Below are positions 53,182 through 61,744 of a stretch of DNA of 64,000 nucleotides, one piece after another. The position numbers and the translations under genes were made by a program. Each line of letters starts with the position of its first letter. The first letter of the stretch is position 1. The stretch spans positions 3,156,501-3,220,500 of the forward strand of contig NZ_CP011477.1 of the NCBI RefSeq assembly GCF_001010805.1, in the 5' to 3' direction. This DNA comes from Spongiibacter sp. IMCC21906 (GTDB taxonomy: Bacteria; Pseudomonadota; Gammaproteobacteria; Pseudomonadales; Spongiibacteraceae). The notes below the pieces were generated by a model, which was not told the DNA's origin, made no database searches, and was given only the letters and a program-made list of their open reading frames with translations.

Positions 53182-54515
53182 GGGGTTAATCCTTCAGCGT
53201 GTTCTCTGCTGGTGGCGGGAAACGGTTCTGAACCATTTTTGGACAAGAGGTAATTCAACTCGGCAATCATCTTCAGCCGATCAATCCTGATCGTTAAAAA
53301 GTCGATCTTGGCATTTAACTCAGCAATGCGGGCGCGCACCGCTTCGGCAAAGTCGCCGTCGTCGTTGTTGTAGGCGGCCAGGGCAGCTTCGGCCTGCTCT
53401 GACATTTGCGGCAATAACTGCTCGGCGTAGAGCGCGCGACGATCATTCAGGCGCTGTAGCTGGACCAAGGCCGTATCCAGTTCCGCCATCAGCTTTCGCG
53501 CCATCAGTAACTTGTCAGTTTTCAAGGCCTCGGCCCGAGAAGTGGCCGCACTGACGTCTTTATCCTGTCGCTTGCCGGTGAAAAGCGGCAGGTCAAAGGT
53601 CACACCGACAGAGAACAAATCAGCGCGGTCGCGACCCATGGGATCATCGTCCCTATAGCCGTATTGGGCGGAAAGACCCCACTCAGGTTTATATTTCTGG
53701 CGCGCTAATTCGACCCCGGTCTCCATGGCATCAATACGCTGATCAAGTGCCAGCAAGAGTGGGTGCCGATTGACCTGTTCATAGAGCAAACGATCACTAT
53801 CCGGCTGACTTCCCACCGACGTCGGCTCATCACCGTACTGACTGGGCACAAGCTGCGCTAACGGCAGACGGGCGCGACCGCCGACCCACTCGGATAAACG
53901 CTGCTGTGCTGACTCCGACTGTTGCCGCAGCACCGTCAAACGATCGTCCAACCGGGTAAGCTCCAATTGGGCCCGGATAATATCCTGCTGGCGGGCACGT
54001 CCCAGTGCCGACGAATAGCTCGCTTTGGTTGCATCCACCAAATGTTCAAACAGCGAGCGATCCCGCTCAATCAATCGAATGCTCTCCTGGGCCCTGAATG
54101 CTTCCAGCCACAGCTGCGAGACAGTAGCCGCTACCTTGGCCTGGCGATTCTGCCTGAGCAATGGCTCCTGTTCCGCCAACTCCTGTTTCTGACGGCTGGA
54201 CAACTCCAGGCTATCGCCGCGAGGAAACATCTGACTAACACCTACAGTGAGCTGCGTCATAGGCTCCTGGTTGATATCGAAGCTATCGGTAGGAAAGTTA
54301 GCCGCCATCAGGCTGACCTTGGGGTCTGGCAGCGTCGATGCTGAAATTGATTCGCTGGTCAAAGCGTCTTCGCGATGCCGGCTACCGTTCAGCCAGGGAT
54401 CCGTGGCAATGGCATGGGCGATGGCCTCATCCAGACTCAACGTATTAGCCGGGCTCTGCGCAAATACAGGAAGCCCCACCAGCAAAAACAATAAAAATAC
54501 CCATTGAATGTTCAT
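53178..54515 (-). CDS. cusC: CusC-type outer-membrane factor (TolC family)
   Basis: A 445-residue outer-membrane channel with a signal peptide (about 1-20) and two OEP repeats (NTLSLDEAIAHAIATDPWLN start; ALGRARQQDIIRAQLELTRL). A single cysteine for lipidation is not evident, unlike E. coli CusC. It precedes cusB with a 4-bp overlap and follows the DUF411 gene by 11 nt. Confidence 0.93.
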   Translation of the reverse strand: MNIQWVFLLFLLVGLPVFAQSPANTLSLDEAIAHAIATDPWLNGSRHREDALTSESISASTLPDPKVSLMAANFPTDSFDINQEPMTQLTVGVSQMFPRGDSLELSSRQKQELAEQEPLLRQNRQAKVAATVSQLWLEAFRAQESIRLIERDRSLFEHLVDATKASYSSALGRARQQDIIRAQLELTRLDDRLTVLRQQSESAQQRLSEWVGGRARLPLAQLVPSQYGDEPTSVGSQPDSDRLLYEQVNRHPLLLALDQRIDAMETGVELARQKYKPEWGLSAQYGYRDDDPMGRDRADLFSVGVTFDLPLFTGKRQDKDVSAATSRAEALKTDKLLMARKLMAELDTALVQLQRLNDRRALYAEQLLPQMSEQAEAALAAYNNDDGDFAEAVRARIAELNAKIDFLTIRIDRLKMIAELNYLLSKNGSEPFPATSREHAEGLTP

Positions 54516-54526
54516 CGTTATATGTC

Positions 54527-55027
54527 CTATTGCTGATCGCGACTATTCACAGATGCAAACACGTCAGCCGAACCGTCTTTTTTAAGCAGCCATACCTTGT
54601 AAGGCGTAAACCTGTCACCCATCTCCATACCAGGGCTGCCTGCTGGCATGCCAGGCACACTAAGGCCGATGGCGTCATCGGGAGGGTTTTCCAGAAACTG
54701 CTGAACAAAGCGCGCAGGGATATGGCCTTCGAACACATAGCCGTCGCTCGAAACTGCCGTATGGCAGGACTGGAACTCAGGTGCTATGCCATAGTCATTT
54801 TTAATGCGATTCAAGTCCGACGGGTGGTGGGTTTTTGTGTCAAAACCAACATCTTCCATATGGTGAATCCATTGCTGGCAGCATTGACAGGTGCGGCTTT
54901 TATAAACATCCAACGTGGCAATCGTTGCGCTTTTAGTTGCGTGATTTTCGCTTTCGGAACAAGCGGTAAGAAATAACAGGAATACGATCAGCGCCGGAAA
55001 GCGCAGATAGGTATGTAACGGCTTCAT
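54527..55027 (-). CDS. DUF411 metal-binding protein (CopG-like)
   Basis: A 166-residue exported or lipid-anchored protein (signal followed by LTACSES, a plausible lipobox) with a DUF411 domain: KSRTCQCCQQWIHHMEDVGF, SCHTAVSSDGYVFEGHIPA and the closing PGMEMGDRFTPYKV. The CxCC motif and His/Met residues are likely copper ligands; related CopG proteins have a copper or redox role in cop/cus operons. ATG 55027 has GGGAG upstream. It is 11 nt ahead of cusC and starts the core operon. Confidence 0.92.
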   Translation of the reverse strand: MKPLHTYLRFPALIVFLLFLTACSESENHATKSATIATLDVYKSRTCQCCQQWIHHMEDVGFDTKTHHPSDLNRIKNDYGIAPEFQSCHTAVSSDGYVFEGHIPARFVQQFLENPPDDAIGLSVPGMPAGSPGMEMGDRFTPYKVWLLKKDGSADVFASVNSRDQQ

Positions 55028-55154
55028 GATGACTCCCAATCAAGAGTTGCAGTGAACGCGCTCGTAGCGATGGCGCGTTTTAAACATACGTTATGGGAGT
55101 TTTGATCTCCCGCTTATCGAGTCGTCAGACGCCTGAATTTCAGGCGTACCAACC

Positions 55155-55541
55155 CTACTTCAGCGGGAAATGGGGGGGGCGAAACAGCGAGGAAGCTGCC
55201 TGGGAGAGGAAGGAAACCGAATACGCTGTATTGAGGGTTTGAGAAAACTGAACGGAAAACGGCGACAGTGTACTCACCACCGCAACGCTTGCAGAGATGC
55301 AATCCAACTGAGAGCAGTGATCCTGGCTGCAACAATCAGCGGCATCAGCCGTAAGGGCATTATTGATCTGGATATTGTTTGCCTTGGTATGGCTTCCATG
55401 ATCCATTGCCCCCGTCATTACTGGAACATCAGGTTCGTGACTCATCTTGTGGCAGGGCAATTTCGCAACAGCGAACGACTGGCTGGTAAAAGCCAGTAAC
55501 GCGAAGATCGCCATGTAAAATCTGAATCTGCTAAGCCACAT
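55155..55541 (-). CDS. Small secreted Cys/His-rich protein preceding DUF411-cusCBA
   Basis: A 128-residue exported protein with a hydrophobic signal (about 8-25) and a mature region with AKLPCHKMSHEPDVPVM, then a CCSQDHCSQLDC cluster. The C-terminus reads ASSLFRPPHFPLK, with the same S-F-R-P-P ending as the protein at 14039-14398. It is the first gene of the cus cluster, about 130 nt before the DUF411 gene. An FNR-like half-perfect site is found upstream at 55618-55631. I take it as a DUF2946/CopL-like periplasmic accessory; function not proven. Confidence 0.7.
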   Translation of the reverse strand: MWLSRFRFYMAIFALLAFTSQSFAVAKLPCHKMSHEPDVPVMTGAMDHGSHTKANNIQINNALTADAADCCSQDHCSQLDCISASVAVVSTLSPFSVQFSQTLNTAYSVSFLSQAASSLFRPPHFPLK

Positions 55542-55617
55542 AATCTGCAAATGGTTATATTAACATTAGGAAAGATACCTTATTCTCTCGAAAGTTCAAA
55601 CATAACGCCCTTGATGA

Positions 55618-55631
55618 TTGACATAGATCAA
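55618..55631 (-). promoter_or_regulatory. FNR/Anr-like site upstream of the cus cluster
   Basis: TTGACATAGATCAA differs from TTGAT-N4-ATCAA by one base and lies within a GATTGA...TCAATC dyad (55616-55633), 77 bp before the likely ATG. No -10 at class I or II distance is clear, so support is weaker than at 48316. Confidence 0.4.
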
Positions 55632-55689
55632 TCAACGGATACTTCCATTAAGCGCCAGAACTGCAAATATTGACTTGAGGCCCACCCCG

Positions 55690-55835
55690 TCAGGATTGAC
55701 CTGCGCTTCGAAGCACTTCATATGCAGTGTGCAGAAAAACCACAGCCACAACACTGGCGACTATTAATAAGTCCGGCCAATAAGAATTGAGCCAAATAAC
55801 CAGAACCCCTGAAATAATCACGACGTACAACCGAC
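55690..55835 (-). pseudogene. C-terminal remnant of a CDF-like cation transporter
   Basis: The minus strand reads VVIISGVLVIWLNSYWPDLL and VVFLHTAYEVLRSAG before a stop at 55690-55692. This matches the end of the intact transporter at 23870-24517 (GLVIALDSFWPDIVVA...VFLHTAYQVLRDAAG). The 5' part is gone; the LysE gene sits where it should be. Confidence 0.7.
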
Positions 55836-55872
55836 CGAAAGAGGCTTCAACTGTCCAGCCCGCACAATACCT

Positions 55873-56490
55873 TCAGGCCTTCACAATGAGATAACCGCCC
55901 GCCCCCACCAGCAGGCCACCGGCGGCGACTCTGGCCTCCTGCCGAAATACAATCCCTTTCGATAGCCAGGCAATCCGATTGGCTGCCAGTGCATAGGCAA
56001 CCTTGACACCGCCAACGGCAATGACCGTCACCAGCATAATAAGTACGACATCGGACATTGTCAGGGACGCGATATCGACAAAGGCGGGAAACAAGCTTGC
56101 ATAGAACAGGATAGCCTTGATATCGCCCAGGGTCAGCGCCAGTCCGGATAGAAAACTGGTCGCCATACCGCCTGTGACCTGACCCGCATTCACAACCCTG
56201 GTGTCCGCCGCGTGCCGGATCAACTGCCAACCAACCCAGACCAGATAACCGGCAGCCAGGTAGCGGATCATGGCGAAGAAGGCACCCATGATTTCAGACA
56301 GCGCCACCAGCCCCATCATGGCCATGGTAATAAAGATCAGGTCCCCCGCCACAACCCCCACTGCGGTAGCGATACCGTTACGCACATTCACCGTCGCCGA
56401 ACGCACAACCACCAGCGCCACACTGGCACTGGGTATCGCGGCCAATGCGCTCATGACAAGGAAAAGCCCGAGCAGATCGTATGCAGTCAT
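55873..56490 (-). CDS. LysE/RhtB-family exporter
   Basis: A 205-residue inner-membrane exporter with six predicted helices. The family start (AIPSASVALVVVRSATVNVR, the P-G-P-like loop) and the SGLALTLGDIKAILFYASLF segment are typical of LysE/RhtB amino-acid exporters. It is single, downstream of the AbiE-like pair on the same strand, with a CDF scar just after it. The substrate (an amino acid or similar) is unknown. Confidence 0.9.
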   Translation of the reverse strand: MTAYDLLGLFLVMSALAAIPSASVALVVVRSATVNVRNGIATAVGVVAGDLIFITMAMMGLVALSEIMGAFFAMIRYLAAGYLVWVGWQLIRHAADTRVVNAGQVTGGMATSFLSGLALTLGDIKAILFYASLFPAFVDIASLTMSDVVLIMLVTVIAVGGVKVAYALAANRIAWLSKGIVFRQEARVAAGGLLVGAGGYLIVKA

Positions 56491-56581
56491 CCCTTTTTCC
56501 CATTAATTGACAGCATGTCCCCTTCTACCCATGTTATTGGATCCTTGCGCAGATCGTATCGAATGGATCGACTCCCGGGTA

Positions 56582-57241
56582 TCAATGACGCTGCTCGTAA
56601 AGATCAATGAACCGACTCATATCCTGCAACAGGTCAGAGATCGACAGGATGGTATCTTCACTATAGGCCGGGGTGTATTCTTCGAGAATTGATGACTGGT
56701 TGTCGTACAAGGCAGTGATTTCCGCCAAGGCCTCATCGTCAAAATCATCCGGGAAATGTTCGTAGAGATAAATGACATCATGCAAGTCTCGGGCGGCGGT
56801 TCGTCCGGTGAGTGCGCTGAGTTTTTGTTGGATCAGTTTCCCAATCCTGTAGGTGAGGATACCGTTTATCTCGACAAGGTCGTTGTCATTGGGCGTACCG
56901 CGCAATGAGGTTTCCAACTTTAGATTCATGCCATCCCCATATGTTATGCGGTAGCGGCGAACCGTTTTTGTGTCCTTGGTGATATCAATCGTTGGGTTTC
57001 TCAAGTGGGCTTTGCCCTTGCCGAGCTGCGTAAAAACCTCCTTGATCGAACTGTCCAGATTCAGGGCTTTGGCACAATCGAAATCCAGATCCTCGCTAAA
57101 GCGATCGAGGTCATAACACAGCTTCAGGGCTGTCCCACCTTTCAGGATCATCGGCAGCCCTTTCTTGTGAAAACCATGGCACAGCGCCGACATGACCTCT
57201 ATGTGTTCGCGTTGCTGTTCGTCACTCAAGCTCATTGTCAT
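56582..57241 (-). CDS. AbiEii-type nucleotidyltransferase toxin
   Basis: A 219-residue toxin of the AbiEii/AbiGii family, a DNA-polymerase-beta-like nucleotidyltransferase. The catalytic motif is clear: ILKGGTALKLCYDLDRFSED followed by LDFD (the G-G-T-A-L...R-S-E-D-L-D-F pattern). Family toxins act by modifying RNA such as tRNA; the target here is unknown. It overlaps the upstream antitoxin-like gene by 20 bp. It sits at the junction of metal cargo and ICE backbone and probably stabilises the element. Confidence 0.9.
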   Translation of the reverse strand: MTMSLSDEQQREHIEVMSALCHGFHKKGLPMILKGGTALKLCYDLDRFSEDLDFDCAKALNLDSSIKEVFTQLGKGKAHLRNPTIDITKDTKTVRRYRITYGDGMNLKLETSLRGTPNDNDLVEINGILTYRIGKLIQQKLSALTGRTAARDLHDVIYLYEHFPDDFDDEALAEITALYDNQSSILEEYTPAYSEDTILSISDLLQDMSRFIDLYEQRH

Positions 57242-58244
57242 GCATCCAGGTATCGAGTAACTGCTTCTGTGTTTCGTCCGCCAACGGTCTCAGTTCATCA
57301 ATCGCTTGCTTCATCTCGCTGGGAGTTATATCGAACATAAACTGATCCAGCATAAAGAAACCAGGGTATTGTGATTTGCGGATGATGCTGGCGAACAAAA
57401 TATCTTTCATCGCGCGCAGGGGTGTGGCACACAGGATGGTGCCTACATCGACGTTGAATTTCCGCAAGAAAGTACTGCAGTCAAACAGCTCTGTATCCTG
57501 AAGGTTGGGTGCGCTGTCGTAATTCTTCCCGGCAACTTGAAATTTATTTCTGTGAAGCATGCCCATCTGATGCCAATCCGCCTGTTTTCCCTTGTGGGGA
57601 ATGTTCAGAGCACTTAGCCCGGTAATATACGGTTTCTCCACTCCCTGCATGAAAGCCTTTACTTTGTCCTGGAACCATACGGGCCACAAGGCAATGGCTT
57701 TGTCGAGTTGCCCGCGGGAAAAACGACTGAGTAGTCGACGTATACGCTGCTCCTGCAGTACGGTTAAACGCCCTTCTTCCTTGTAGAGAAACTCCAGCGC
57801 CCGCAAAACCGTCAACAAGCCGCCATTGACCGAAACGAGCTTTTTACCCTCCACCTTGCGAAAATAAAGTGTGAGATTATCGAGTTGGATGGGGCCGATG
57901 CGCTTATTGGTTTCGTAACTAATGTTATCGGGCAAGTTGTCGGTTAAACCGAGCTTGTAGGCAGCCAACTCACCAGACGGGGCCACCTTGGCTTGGTATT
58001 GCTGTTTGATTGAACGAACAATGCGCTCTTCTTCGGGTGGAAGCTTGCCGAAGAAGGTGCTGGTATAGGGGCGGTAATAAATACCATTGCGAAGCTTCTG
58101 GAGCCCCGCTGTTTTGTACAGACGAGAGGCGGCCTTATCGACCTGCTGACTGTCAGGCGACAATTTGTGGAGTGCTCGGCTGGTGATAACGCCACCCTCC
58201 GGCACACTCTGCAACTGCAGTTTTACTTGCCCTGCCAAGCTCAT
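57222..58244 (-). CDS. AbiEi/DUF6088-like antitoxin and transcriptional autoregulator
   Basis: A 340-residue protein with an N-terminal winged-helix region (GGVITSRALHKLSPDSQQVD, then LYKTAGLQKLRNGIYYRPY) like DUF6088/AbiEi antitoxins, and a C-terminal region of unassigned fold. ATG 58244 has a GAGGT site; an upstream TTG is less likely. It is the first gene of the pair. An inverted repeat GTGATAA/TTATCAC lies 21 bp upstream, a good candidate operator for autoregulation. It is longer than simple AbiEi antitoxins. Confidence 0.82.
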   Translation of the reverse strand: MSLAGQVKLQLQSVPEGGVITSRALHKLSPDSQQVDKAASRLYKTAGLQKLRNGIYYRPYTSTFFGKLPPEEERIVRSIKQQYQAKVAPSGELAAYKLGLTDNLPDNISYETNKRIGPIQLDNLTLYFRKVEGKKLVSVNGGLLTVLRALEFLYKEEGRLTVLQEQRIRRLLSRFSRGQLDKAIALWPVWFQDKVKAFMQGVEKPYITGLSALNIPHKGKQADWHQMGMLHRNKFQVAGKNYDSAPNLQDTELFDCSTFLRKFNVDVGTILCATPLRAMKDILFASIIRKSQYPGFFMLDQFMFDITPSEMKQAIDELRPLADETQKQLLDTWMHDNELE

Positions 58245-58264
58245 CGGTGCCAACTACCTCAATA

Positions 58265-58292
58265 GTGATAATACATCATGCGATTTTATCAC
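58265..58292 (-). promoter_or_regulatory. Inverted repeat, probable operator of the AbiE-like pair
   Basis: GTGATAA and TTATCAC, 7-bp arms separated by 14 bp, cover the expected promoter of the antitoxin gene. Self-repression through the antitoxin winged helix is inferred. Confidence 0.55.
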
Positions 58293-58627
58293 AAAATCAA
58301 GGTCTCGGTACAGTTTGACGACGGTAGCCAGCGATACATGCCCCGCCCGACACGCCACACATCCCAAGGACAACGGTAACAGCACACCGGGAAGCCAAAT
58401 CACGAGGCGAGACCTGCTGGAAAGCGCAGTCACCCTCATAACGGAAGTTTACCTTGGCCGCATTAAGTCCAATTTAATTGGACAAATACCATAGAAATCA
58501 AACCTACATGGGTCCATTGCCCTATACGAGCAATCAATCCGGCATCCGGCAATTCCCTTTCTTTGTCGCCCCTCCATGCTCAACCGGGGCCTACTATTCG
58601 CCTGCCCCCTTGTTTAGGTGAGTATTT
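58293..58627. other. Junction between metal cargo and ICE backbone, no gene recognised
   Basis: 335 bases. A 17-bp perfect palindrome (GTCCAATT T AATTGGAC, 58467-58483) is a possible regulator site for the ICE operon. A plus-strand stretch just before it, RDLLESAVTLITEVYLGR, looks like the tail of a lost gene that I cannot name. A TTTAGGTGAGT ribosome-binding region precedes the TIGR03757 gene. Confidence 0.5.
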
Positions 58628-59038
58628 ATGCGAACAGGATCGCTGTGGCTTTACGCCGTCACCATCGGATTATGTCTGTGGGCCTCGCTCGCCCGTACCG
58701 AAGTCTGGGTAGTCACCGACCAGCACCATCCTGTTGCCGGCACGCCGGATCGGCTGATTGAACTGGATGCCCCGGCGCGTATTGAGGCGGCCTTTTCCGC
58801 CGGCTTACCCACCAACCCGGAGAATGCAGCAGCGGCAGTCCGGCAACGCATGGCAGCGGGAAAGAAAGCGCTGCACCTGCGTTTGAGCCGAGCGTACCAG
58901 GACGTTATCGATGCCTGGCAGCTGGGGGTTGATCGCATTCCGGCTGTGGTCGTCGACCAGCGCTACGTCGTCTACGGCGAGCACAATCTCCGCCGCGCAC
59001 TGTCCCGAATCGAGGCATACCGGAGACAGCAACCATGA
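58628..59038 (+). CDS. TIGR03757 (PFL_4709-family) ICE protein
   Basis: A 136-residue exported protein of the PFL_4709 family, part of the ICEclc-type conjugation system. The signal peptide (1-24, ending SLARTE) and the thioredoxin-like end GVDRIPAVVVDQRYVVYGE are visible; this family has a Trx-like fold resembling TrbC/TraW-like proteins. It overlaps the next gene by 4 bp (ATGA) and opens the conserved ICE block. Confidence 0.93.
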   Translation: MRTGSLWLYAVTIGLCLWASLARTEVWVVTDQHHPVAGTPDRLIELDAPARIEAAFSAGLPTNPENAAAAVRQRMAAGKKALHLRLSRAYQDVIDAWQLGVDRIPAVVVDQRYVVYGEHNLRRALSRIEAYRRQQP

Positions 59039-59976
59039 GACGCCCTCTCCGTCATCGACTTCGCCGCAAAGCTGCCATCATCCTGCTATGCCACGCCCTG
59101 CCCTCCTCGGCACTCACCACCGCCGACATTGTCTCGTCCACGGTGTCACCGGACTGCCTCGAATACCGCGTTGTCGGTATCTGCTATTGGTTGTTTTGCA
59201 CGCCCTACAGTTGCTCCGTCGAAACCTCCATTAAGGTCAGTCACTATGTACCCGACGCGGTGGTCTCCAGTTATTCCAATACCGGCGAAAACCCCTGGGC
59301 GGAGGTCGCCGCCATGAGCCCGTCCAACGAAACGGCACAGGCCGGCGGTGACGGCACGACCAACGAATCCCATGAGAACAACCTGGCCAAGTTCAAGAAT
59401 GCGGATGTCATCGGCCATCCCGGCGGCTATATCTTCAGCCAGTTCGCCGGCCAGTGGGGCTATAGCTGCGAAGGGGCGGGCACGGCCTTTATGCCCTACC
59501 TGCTCAGCACCCTGGACACCCTCGCCTGGCGCTACAACCTTCCCGAAGCGTTCTACCCGGAAGCCCTGATACTGGGCAGGCGTGAAATCGGCGCGCGCAG
59601 CACCCTCAACCTCTGGGGCAATGTCTACCCCCGCGGCGGTTTCCTGCATCACGTGGACGATCACAAGGCAGGGGCGGTGGTGGCCCAGCGGGCGGGCGAC
59701 ATCGTAACCCGCCGCGGCCAGGTCCACGTCTACCAGCCCCTGCTGGCCAGACAATCCGCGGGGTATTGGCCTGCCGGTGCCCTGATGGAAAGCGATGCCG
59801 CCACCGGCAAATGGCAGGAACTGACCCCCACCCTGTCCAGAAGCTGTGCCGTCTTTCCCAACAGCGGGAACCATACTCAGGCCACCCGAGGAGACTATGC
59901 CTGGGCACTGTGGCGCCCCTACCAGTGCTGCGAACGGCAAGGCCAGGTGTTTCTCGGCAGCATCGATGTGCAGTGA
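59035..59976 (+). CDS. TIGR03756 (PFL_4710-family) ICE protein, TraU-like
   Basis: A 313-residue exported protein of the PFL_4710 family, related to TraU of F-type systems. A signal peptide (about 1-25) is followed by a Cys-rich start (SPDCLEYRVVGICYWLFC) and NADVIGHPGGYIFSQF-type segments. It overlaps the previous gene by 4 bp and precedes TIGR03755. A role in mating-pair stabilisation is inferred from TraU. Confidence 0.93.
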   Translation: MRRPLRHRLRRKAAIILLCHALPSSALTTADIVSSTVSPDCLEYRVVGICYWLFCTPYSCSVETSIKVSHYVPDAVVSSYSNTGENPWAEVAAMSPSNETAQAGGDGTTNESHENNLAKFKNADVIGHPGGYIFSQFAGQWGYSCEGAGTAFMPYLLSTLDTLAWRYNLPEAFYPEALILGRREIGARSTLNLWGNVYPRGGFLHHVDDHKAGAVVAQRAGDIVTRRGQVHVYQPLLARQSAGYWPAGALMESDAATGKWQELTPTLSRSCAVFPNSGNHTQATRGDYAWALWRPYQCCERQGQVFLGSIDVQ

Positions 59977-59986
59977 GGCGACAGAT

Positions 59987-61384
59987 ATGCACCTGAGCCA
60001 TAGCCACCTCATCACTCGCACTCGCATTATCCAATGCCTCGCCCTGGCATTATTGCTCAGCAGCTGTCATATCACGTCGGCGCAAACCACGATTGACGGC
60101 GATGGGGTCAGCGTCACCGGCAGTGTGATTGGCGACGATGTGCTCTACACCATTGGCGGCGGCCGGGCGGTTTCCATGGGCAGCGCCGGCAATATGCAAA
60201 GCCTCGGTGTCGGCGTGGGCTGGAACAGCAATCTGATCTGTGGGGACATGAGCATCACCACCACCCTTCACAACCAACTTAACGGCATCACCAACGGCTT
60301 TCAGAGCATCATGAGCAATGTGATTCAGAATGCGACAGCCGCGGTGGCCTCACTACCCGCCCTGATCATTCAGCGCGCCGACCCGGGTCTCTACAACCTA
60401 TTGACCAACGGTATCTTGCAGGCGCGGCTGGATTTTGACCGCTCAAAAATGACCTGCCGGGCTATTGCCAACCGCATGGCTGACACAGCGGGCGGCCAAC
60501 TGGGATGGGATCAACTGGCCGAAGGTATGGCCCTGAAAGAGGCCGTCGCCGACAACGATGCGGTCGCCGCCATTGAAGAAGCGGAAGCCAACCGCGGCAA
60601 CGGCGGCGTCCCTTGGGTGGGCGGCGACAATGCGGGGGGCAATAGCCAGGCACCGATCCGCATGATCGGCGATGTCACCCGCGCCGGTTACAACCTGTTG
60701 AACAGCCGGGCGGTTGACGACACCTCCAACATTGATCCCACGACCTGCGCCGACCAGTTGGGCTGCAGGGCCTGGCCGTCTCCCGAGGCAGCCGCCGACT
60801 GGGCCGTCCGCGTACTGGGTGAACGGGAGCAGCGCACCTGCGACAGCTGCACCAAGACGCGCACCACCCCCGGTGTCGGCCTGACGCCACTGATCCAGGA
60901 GGAATACGACGAGAAACTGCTCTCTCTGCAGGATCTGGTGACGGGGCGCTCATCCACCACCATCGACAACCTGGAAGCCGCCGGCAGCCGCTCCCTGCCC
61001 ATTACCCGGGCGGTGATCGAGGCGCTGCGGGATGAGCCCGATCAGGACATCCTGGGACGCCGCCTGGCATCGGATATCGCGCTGTCCAGCATCCTGGAAA
61101 AAGCCCTGCTGTTGCAACGCACCCTACTGGCGGGGATGAAAGAACCCAATGTTGCCTCAAACGAACTGGCCATCGCGGCGGTGGACAAGGAGCTTACGAC
61201 TCTGGAGCAGGCTATCAACAATCTCAAAACCGAACTGGAGCTGCGCCGCACCCTGGCGGGTAATTCCCCATTGGCCATCATCCAGCGCAACCGCGTGCGC
61301 GGTGCCAACTCCAGTGGCATTTATGACGGTGAGACCATCCGCGACCGGCTGCGCGAGGCGGAGAAACCGGACAACTCACCATGA
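59987..61384 (+). CDS. TIGR03755 (PFL_4711-family) ICE protein
   Basis: A 465-residue exported protein of the PFL_4711 family, unique to ICEclc-type elements. A signal (residues ~12-28, LALALLLSSCHITS with a possible lipobox) is followed by GRAVSMGSAGNMQSLGVGVG and a helical C-terminal half. I use ATG 59987, as the longer frame overlaps the previous gene. Its stop overlaps the next ATG. Its function in mating is not known. Confidence 0.92.
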   Translation: MHLSHSHLITRTRIIQCLALALLLSSCHITSAQTTIDGDGVSVTGSVIGDDVLYTIGGGRAVSMGSAGNMQSLGVGVGWNSNLICGDMSITTTLHNQLNGITNGFQSIMSNVIQNATAAVASLPALIIQRADPGLYNLLTNGILQARLDFDRSKMTCRAIANRMADTAGGQLGWDQLAEGMALKEAVADNDAVAAIEEAEANRGNGGVPWVGGDNAGGNSQAPIRMIGDVTRAGYNLLNSRAVDDTSNIDPTTCADQLGCRAWPSPEAAADWAVRVLGEREQRTCDSCTKTRTTPGVGLTPLIQEEYDEKLLSLQDLVTGRSSTTIDNLEAAGSRSLPITRAVIEALRDEPDQDILGRRLASDIALSSILEKALLLQRTLLAGMKEPNVASNELAIAAVDKELTTLEQAINNLKTELELRRTLAGNSPLAIIQRNRVRGANSSGIYDGETIRDRLREAEKPDNSP

Positions 61385-61728
61385 CCTCGCCGCCACATTC
61401 ATCGCCAATCCGCCGTTACTGCCGCCGACTGGCCTGGGCAGGTTTCTGGATGGTGCTACTGGTCACGACAGCCTTCTTGGCCTCCTGGGCGGGCATTCAG
61501 GCCGTCGGCAGCCAAACGGCCTGGCATCTTTGGCTCAAATCCCACGCTGGAGGCGTTCTAGTATGGCGACTCGGCCTCTATGGCGCCATCGGTTACGGCT
61601 GGTGGCGACTACGCCCCCGCTTACTGCGGCGGGAACCCTCGGCCCGCGCCCGCTTGTTGAGAGTGGAAATCGCCACGGGCACCGCCCTGCTCCTAATGGA
61701 AGCCAACACTTGGCTATACAGGTCGTAA
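61381..61728 (+). CDS. Small membrane protein of the ICE transfer block
   Basis: A 115-residue protein with two or three membrane helices (WAGFWMVLLVTTAFLASWAG and others) and a basic loop (RWRLRPRLLRREPSARA-like). It starts inside the TIGR03755 stop (ATGA) and is 16 nt ahead of traG. Homologues occupy the same place in related ICEs; role in transfer unknown. Confidence 0.8.
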   Translation: MTSPPHSSPIRRYCRRLAWAGFWMVLLVTTAFLASWAGIQAVGSQTAWHLWLKSHAGGVLVWRLGLYGAIGYGWWRLRPRLLRREPSARARLLRVEIATGTALLLMEANTWLYRS

Positions 61729-61744
61729 AAGGGGAGCCTGCCCG

